Positions 5,442 to 8,355 of a stretch of 8,355 nucleotides of DNA are shown in pieces. Every line of letters starts with the position of its first letter. Positions within the stretch are counted from its first letter, which is position 1. Source of the DNA: an uncultured Prevotella sp. (GTDB lineage: Bacteria; Bacteroidota; Bacteroidia; Bacteroidales; Bacteroidaceae); NCBI GenBank assembly GCA_934230965.1, contig CAKQFW010000088.1, forward strand, positions 1 to 8,355. Direction: 5' to 3'. The translations under genes were made by a program, and so were the position numbers. The notes beneath the pieces were generated by a model that saw nothing but the letters and a program-made list of their open reading frames with translations, did not search any database and had not been told where the DNA came from.

Positions 5442-7543
5442 AAAAGATATCTACAACCCTCCTACTGCTCATCATAGCAGTGCTCTGCCACGCACAGATG
5501 GTAGAGCCCGTAAAGTTCTCGGCACAGCTGAAGACCAATGGCACGGCCGACGCCGAGATAGTGTTCACCGCCAAGATTGACGATGGATGGCACGTCTATT
5601 CTACCAATCTGGGGCAATCGGGCCCCATCGAGGCATCATTCTCTGCCACCAAGACCGATGGTATCCAGCTGGTGGGCAAGCTCACCCCGCGTGGCAAAGA
5701 GATAAACAAACACGACAACATGTTTGGCATGACGGTGCGCTACTTTGAGCACACCGCCACCTTCGTGCAGAAGGTGCGCTTCACCAAAGAGCAGTATCAC
5801 CTTGAGTGTGCCCTTGAATATGGTGCATGTAGCGACCAAACCTGTATGCCCCCCGCCGAGGTTACGCTCAGTCGTAAGGGCAAGGCGCCCGCCTTCGTAG
5901 GAGGCAAGGCCGACGAGGCTACGAAACCCGAAGCCACCAAGGCCGACGACGCCAACGCCACGCGCCCCGACGCGTCGGCCGACATCGACCCCGCCTTCGG
6001 CGTGATGCCCAACGAGATCGCTGCCACCAACACTGTGGCTGCCACGAACATCGCCGCCGACAGTGCCGCCACCGCTGCCGCCGCCAACCTGACGCCTGCC
6101 GAGCAACAGGCGCTGTGGACTCCCGTCATCGACCAACTAAAAGGCTACGACACCCCCGTCAGCAATTCGTTGCTGTATATCTTCCTCGCGGGCCTGTTAG
6201 GAGGCTTCCTCGCGCTGTTCACCCCCTGCGTGTGGCCCATCATCCCCATGACCGTGAGCTTCTTCCTCAAGCGTAGCGACGACCGCCGCAAGGCCATCCG
6301 CTCGGCCATGCTCTATGGCGCCAGCATCGTTGTCATCTACGTCACGCTGGGCTTGGCCGTCACCCTCATCTTCGGTGCCAGCTCGCTCAACGCCCTGAGC
6401 ACCAATGCGGTGTTCAACATCATCTTCTGTGCCATGCTGGTGCTCTTTGCCGCCTCGTTCTTTGGCGCCTTCGACATCACGCTACCCTCGTCGTGGAGCA
6501 ATAAGATGAATTCGGCCAGCTCGTCAACCAGCGGCCTCATCAGCATTTTCTTCATGGCCTTCACCCTCACGCTGGTGTCGTTCTCATGCACAGGTCCCAT
6601 CATCGGCTTCCTGCTCGTGGCCGTCAGCACACAGGGCGAAATTGTGGCGCCCGCCGTCGGCATGTTTGGCTTCGCCTTAGCGCTGGCCATACCCTTCACC
6701 CTCTTTGCCCTGTTCCCCTCGCTGCTCAAGTCGGCACCCAAGTCGGGCGGATGGATGAACGTAGTAAAGGTTACATTAGGATTTGTCGAGCTGGCCTTCG
6801 CGCTGAAGTTCCTGTCGGTGGCCGACCTGGCCTACGGCTGGCACATCCTCGACCGCGAAACCTTCTTGGCCTTGTGGATAGCGCTGTTCTCGCTCCTCGC
6901 CCTCTACCTGTTGGGCATGTTCCACTTCCCACACGACGACGAGGGCCGACGCACCAACGTGCCGCAATTCTTCCTCGCCCTCTTCTCGCTGGCCTTCGCC
7001 ATGTATATGGTGCCGGGCCTCTGGGGAGCACCCCTCAAGGCCATCAGCGCCTTCGCACCGCCCATCTCTACGCAAGACTTCAACCTGCATAAAGGCAGCG
7101 TGCACGCTCGCTTCACCAGCTATGAGGCGGGCATGGCAGCAGCACGTATCGAGGGCAAGCCCGCCCTCATCGACTTTACGGGCTTCGGCTGTGTCAACTG
7201 CCGCAAGATGGAGGCCGCCGTATGGACCGACCCCACCGTAGCCACTCTGCTCAACGACAAGTATGTGCTCATCTCGCTGTATGTTGACGACAAGACGCCG
7301 CTGGCACAGCCCATCACCGTGACCGAGAATGGTCAGCAGCGCACCCTAAACACCGTGGGCGACAAATGGAGCTACCTACAACGCCATAAGTTTGGCGCTA
7401 ACACGCAACCCTTCTACGTGCCCGTAAACGTCGATGGCCAACCCTTAGGCCCCAGCCGCTCCTACGACGAAGACGTTAACGCCTACGTGAAGTATCTGGA
7501 GGAAGCGATGGAATCTAAGGGAAAAGTGAAAAGTGAAGAGTGA
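5438..7543 (+). CDS. dsbD: DsbD-like protein-disulfide reductase (thiol:disulfide interchange)
   Basis: Passes electrons from cytoplasmic thioredoxin across the inner membrane to periplasmic thiol proteins. The 701 residues show the full three-part DsbD layout. A signal peptide (1-20, ending CHAQ) precedes an N-terminal alpha domain (about 22-148) with the pair Cys131/Cys136 in ACSDQTCMPP. An Ala/Thr/Asp-rich linker (about 150-220) follows. The CcdA-like membrane domain (about 243-540, eight or more hydrophobic segments) carries Cys264 in FTPCVWPIIPM and Cys384 in SFSCTGPIIG, the two transmembrane redox cysteines. The C-terminal thioredoxin-fold gamma domain (about 550-692) has Cys585 and Cys588 in GFGCVNCRKME and a cis-Pro region at TQPFYVPV (656-663). 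All six redox cysteines are present, so it should be functional. The start overlaps the glycosyltransferase stop by 4 nt. The last residues, GKVKSEE, are encoded by a repeat that continues past the stop. Confidence 0.94.
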   Translation: MKKISTTLLLLIIAVLCHAQMVEPVKFSAQLKTNGTADAEIVFTAKIDDGWHVYSTNLGQSGPIEASFSATKTDGIQLVGKLTPRGKEINKHDNMFGMTVRYFEHTATFVQKVRFTKEQYHLECALEYGACSDQTCMPPAEVTLSRKGKAPAFVGGKADEATKPEATKADDANATRPDASADIDPAFGVMPNEIAATNTVAATNIAADSAATAAAANLTPAEQQALWTPVIDQLKGYDTPVSNSLLYIFLAGLLGGFLALFTPCVWPIIPMTVSFFLKRSDDRRKAIRSAMLYGASIVVIYVTLGLAVTLIFGASSLNALSTNAVFNIIFCAMLVLFAASFFGAFDITLPSSWSNKMNSASSSTSGLISIFFMAFTLTLVSFSCTGPIIGFLLVAVSTQGEIVAPAVGMFGFALALAIPFTLFALFPSLLKSAPKSGGWMNVVKVTLGFVELAFALKFLSVADLAYGWHILDRETFLALWIALFSLLALYLLGMFHFPHDDEGRRTNVPQFFLALFSLAFAMYMVPGLWGAPLKAISAFAPPISTQDFNLHKGSVHARFTSYEAGMAAARIEGKPALIDFTGFGCVNCRKMEAAVWTDPTVATLLNDKYVLISLYVDDKTPLAQPITVTENGQQRTLNTVGDKWSYLQRHKFGANTQPFYVPVNVDGQPLGPSRSYDEDVNAYVKYLEEAMESKGKVKSEE

Positions 7544-7570
7544 AAAATTAAGGGAAAAGTGAAAAGTGAA
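7516..7570 (+). repeat. Pair of 22-bp direct repeats spanning the dsbD stop
   Basis: An exact 22-bp sequence starting TAAGGGAAAAGTG occurs at 7516-7537 and again at 7549-7570, offset by 33 bp. Inside each copy the shorter unit GAAAAGTG/AAAAGTGAA is itself repeated, and a further diverged unit (AGAGTGAAAAA) lies between the copies. The first copy is in frame within dsbD and encodes its last residues; the second lies beyond the TGA. I believe AAGTGAAAAGTG-type tracts are common between genes in Bacteroidales, but this is from memory and not checked. Confidence 0.9.
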
Positions 7571-7578
7571 AAATCCTA

Positions 7579-7586
7579 TAGCTTTG
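7579..7586 (+). promoter_or_regulatory. Candidate Bacteroidota -7 promoter element for sufE
   Basis: TAGCTTTG at 7579-7586, followed by C, matches the Bacteroidota -7 consensus TAnnTTTG. No clear TTTG -33 element is seen at the expected distance upstream, where the 22-bp repeat lies, so this is only a half match. If used, transcription would start near 7593 and give a sufE leader of about 130 nt containing all of decamer array 3. Confidence 0.35.
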
Positions 7587-7611
7587 CCGCTCTAACGCCC
7601 AATAGTCCCCT

Positions 7612-7703
7612 CGGCTTAGAAAGGCCCAGAGAGGCTTAGAAAGGCTTATCACCCTCTTGGCTTAGAAAGGCTTATCACACTCCAGGCTTAGCAAGGCTTA
7701 GAA
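7612..7703 (+). repeat. Decamer tandem array 3 (AGGCTTAGAA family)
   Basis: Eight 10-bp units start at 7612, 7622, 7632, 7642, 7658, 7668, 7684 and 7694. They include exact AGGCTTAGAA copies and variants CGGCTTAGAA, AGGCCCAGAG, TGGCTTAGAA, AGGCTTAGCA and AGGCTTATCA. Two 6-nt spacers (CCCTCT, CACTCC) follow the units ending TATCA. The array ends 20 nt before the sufE start, with an A/C-rich tract between. Orientation and unit are as in the arrays at 1681 and 2757. Confidence 0.88.
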
Positions 7704-7723
7704 AAACAAAAAAACAAAACAAT

Positions 7724-8164
7724 ATGGCAACAATTAACGAAAAACAAGACGAAGTAATAGAAGAGTTTGAAGGCTTCACCGACTGGATGGACAAATACCA
7801 AATGCTCATCGACTTAGGCAACGACCTTGAACCCCTCGACGCAAAATACAAAACAGAGCAAAACCTCATCGATGGATGCCAAAGTCGCGTGTGGCTGCAA
7901 GCCGACTACAAAGACGGCCTGCTCTACTTCACCGCCGACAGCGACGCCCTCATCACCAAGGGCATCATCGCACTGCTCATCGAGGTGCTCAGCGGTCAGT
8001 CGCCCAAAGATATCGCCGACGCCGACCTCTACTTCATCGACCGCATAGGTCTCCGCGACCACCTCTCACCCACACGCTCTAACGGTCTGCTGGCCATGGT
8101 AAAGCAGATTAAGATGTATGCTGTGGCGTTTGGGATGAAGAGCCCCTCCCCCGCGCCGCGCTAA
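7724..8164 (+). CDS. sufE: Cysteine desulfuration protein SufE
   Basis: SufE accepts persulfide sulfur from the cysteine desulfurase SufS and passes it to the SufBCD scaffold during Fe-S cluster assembly in the cytoplasm. The 146-residue protein fits the family. EEFEGFTDWMDKYQMLIDLG (13-32) is the conserved N-terminal helix pair. LIDGCQSRVWL (48-58) carries the sulfur-accepting Cys52. FTADSDALITKGIIALLIEVLSGQSPKDI (69-97) and the GLRDHLSPTRSNGLLAMV segment (109-126) are family hallmarks. The ATG at 7724 follows an A/C-rich leader without a Shine-Dalgarno sequence. No other suf genes are in the window, so it seems to be a stand-alone gene with its own promoter. The last residues, KSPSPAPR, run beyond the usual SufE end and are encoded by a C-rich tract like the repeats downstream. 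Confidence 0.96.
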   Translation: MATINEKQDEVIEEFEGFTDWMDKYQMLIDLGNDLEPLDAKYKTEQNLIDGCQSRVWLQADYKDGLLYFTADSDALITKGIIALLIEVLSGQSPKDIADADLYFIDRIGLRDHLSPTRSNGLLAMVKQIKMYAVAFGMKSPSPAPR

Positions 8165-8173
8165 CGCACGGCT

Positions 8174-8197
8174 TTCCCCTCCCCTTATGGAGGGGAG
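8174..8197 (+). terminator. Hairpin after sufE, possible terminator
   Basis: TCCCCTCC at 8175-8182 pairs with GGAGGGGA at 8189-8196 around a 6-nt loop, and a T-G wobble at 8174/8197 extends it. It starts 10 nt after the sufE stop. There is no T-run directly after the stem; a T-rich stretch comes only at 8214-8221. Termination is therefore plausible but not clear, and the hairpin may instead belong to the same palindrome family as the one at 8309-8355. Confidence 0.45.
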
Positions 8198-8203
8198 TGA
8201 TGT

Positions 8204-8234
8204 GCCTTGCTGCTTTTGTTTAATAAAACAAGGC
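8204..8234. repeat. Nested inverted repeats in an AT-rich segment
   Basis: TTGTTT (8216-8221) and AAACAA (8226-8231) form a short hairpin around AATA. GCCTTG (8204-8209) and CAAGGC (8229-8234) form a larger alternative hairpin using part of the same sequence. With its T-rich tract this could serve as the real end of the sufE transcript. No gene lies here. Confidence 0.4.
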
Positions 8235-8242
8235 ATAACTTC

Positions 8243-8290
8243 AGTAGGACGGGCAAACTTAGTAGGACGGTGGTCTCCGTGCCCCGTCCT
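8243..8290. repeat. AGTAGGACGG direct repeats with an inverted partner
   Basis: AGTAGGACGG occurs at 8243-8252 and 8261-8270, 18 bp apart. CCGTCCT at 8284-8290 is the reverse complement of AGGACGG, so the second copy can form a 7-bp stem with a 13-nt loop. The function is unknown. Confidence 0.6.
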
Positions 8291-8308
8291 CCAGCACCCA
8301 AAGAAACA

Positions 8309-8355
8309 GCCCCACCCCCATCCCCCCTCCGTAGGAGAGGGGATGGGGGTGGGGC
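8309..8355. repeat. Long C/G-rich palindrome (22-nt arms, 3-nt loop)
   Basis: The arms 8309-8330 and 8334-8355 are complementary at 21 of 22 positions (one C/A mismatch) around the loop GTA. The left arm is a C-run sequence of the type GCCCCACCCCCATCCCC, and the right arm is its G-rich complement. It shares the core CTCC-GGAG with the hairpin just after sufE. It reaches the last base of the window, so it may be longer. No transposase or terminal duplication is visible. It could be an interspersed palindromic repeat or a bidirectional terminator. Confidence 0.85.

Noticed and set aside
5636..6136. A 166-codon minus-strand open frame within the DsbD-like gene
   Set aside because: Gly/Val-rich translation antisense to a strong family match, sitting mainly over the low-complexity linker; no independent support.
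6586..7092. A 168-codon + strand open frame inside the DsbD-like gene
   Set aside because: Arg/Pro/His-rich and out of frame with conserved DsbD membrane segments; a composition artefact.
8254..8261. Minus-strand TAAGTTTG match to the -7 promoter motif
   Set aside because: No -33 element at the right distance and no minus-strand gene downstream within the window.

Overview
The window looks like chromosomal DNA from a fairly GC-rich member of the Bacteroidales, most likely Prevotella or a close relative. The reasons are the gene neighbourhoods (an OmpH/Skp-like chaperone followed by glutamate racemase; rbfA followed by a LolE/FtsX-type permease; a GT2 glycosyltransferase overlapping a DsbD-like protein), the lack of Shine-Dalgarno sequences before the start codons, A-rich leaders, and one match to the Bacteroidota -7 promoter motif TAnnTTTG. 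No tRNA, rRNA, CRISPR array, transposase, phage or defence gene is visible. All eight intact genes lie on the + strand.

Layout. Positions 1-60 hold a rho-independent terminator for a gene outside the window. Positions 75-1559 carry an OmpH/Skp-like periplasmic chaperone and murI, 18 nt apart. Positions 1560-1802 hold a short unassigned coding-like remnant in frame with murI, followed by a tandem array of 10-bp units. Positions 1803-2750 encode an EamA/DMT-family transporter. A second decamer array and a 9-bp AT-rich tandem repeat form the leader of rbfA (2851-3186). rbfA is followed closely by a LolE/FtsX-like ABC permease (3235-4458), a membrane-anchored GT2 glycosyltransferase (4491-5441) and a DsbD-like reductase (5438-7543), probably as one transcription unit. 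Positions 7544-7723 hold a 22-bp direct repeat, a candidate promoter and a third decamer array. sufE (7724-8164) is last. The final 190 bases are gene-free and rich in palindromes, ending in a hairpin with 22-nt arms.

The genes are housekeeping in nature: envelope protein chaperoning, peptidoglycan precursor supply, ribosome maturation, lipoprotein or lipid export, lipid-linked sugar transfer, delivery of reducing power to the periplasm, and Fe-S cluster assembly. I see no novel multi-gene system. The unusual content is between the genes: three arrays built from one decamer (consensus AGGCTTAGAA), each just before a + strand gene and sharing a simple internal grammar, plus several places where repeat sequence appears to have supplied the 3' end of a reading frame.
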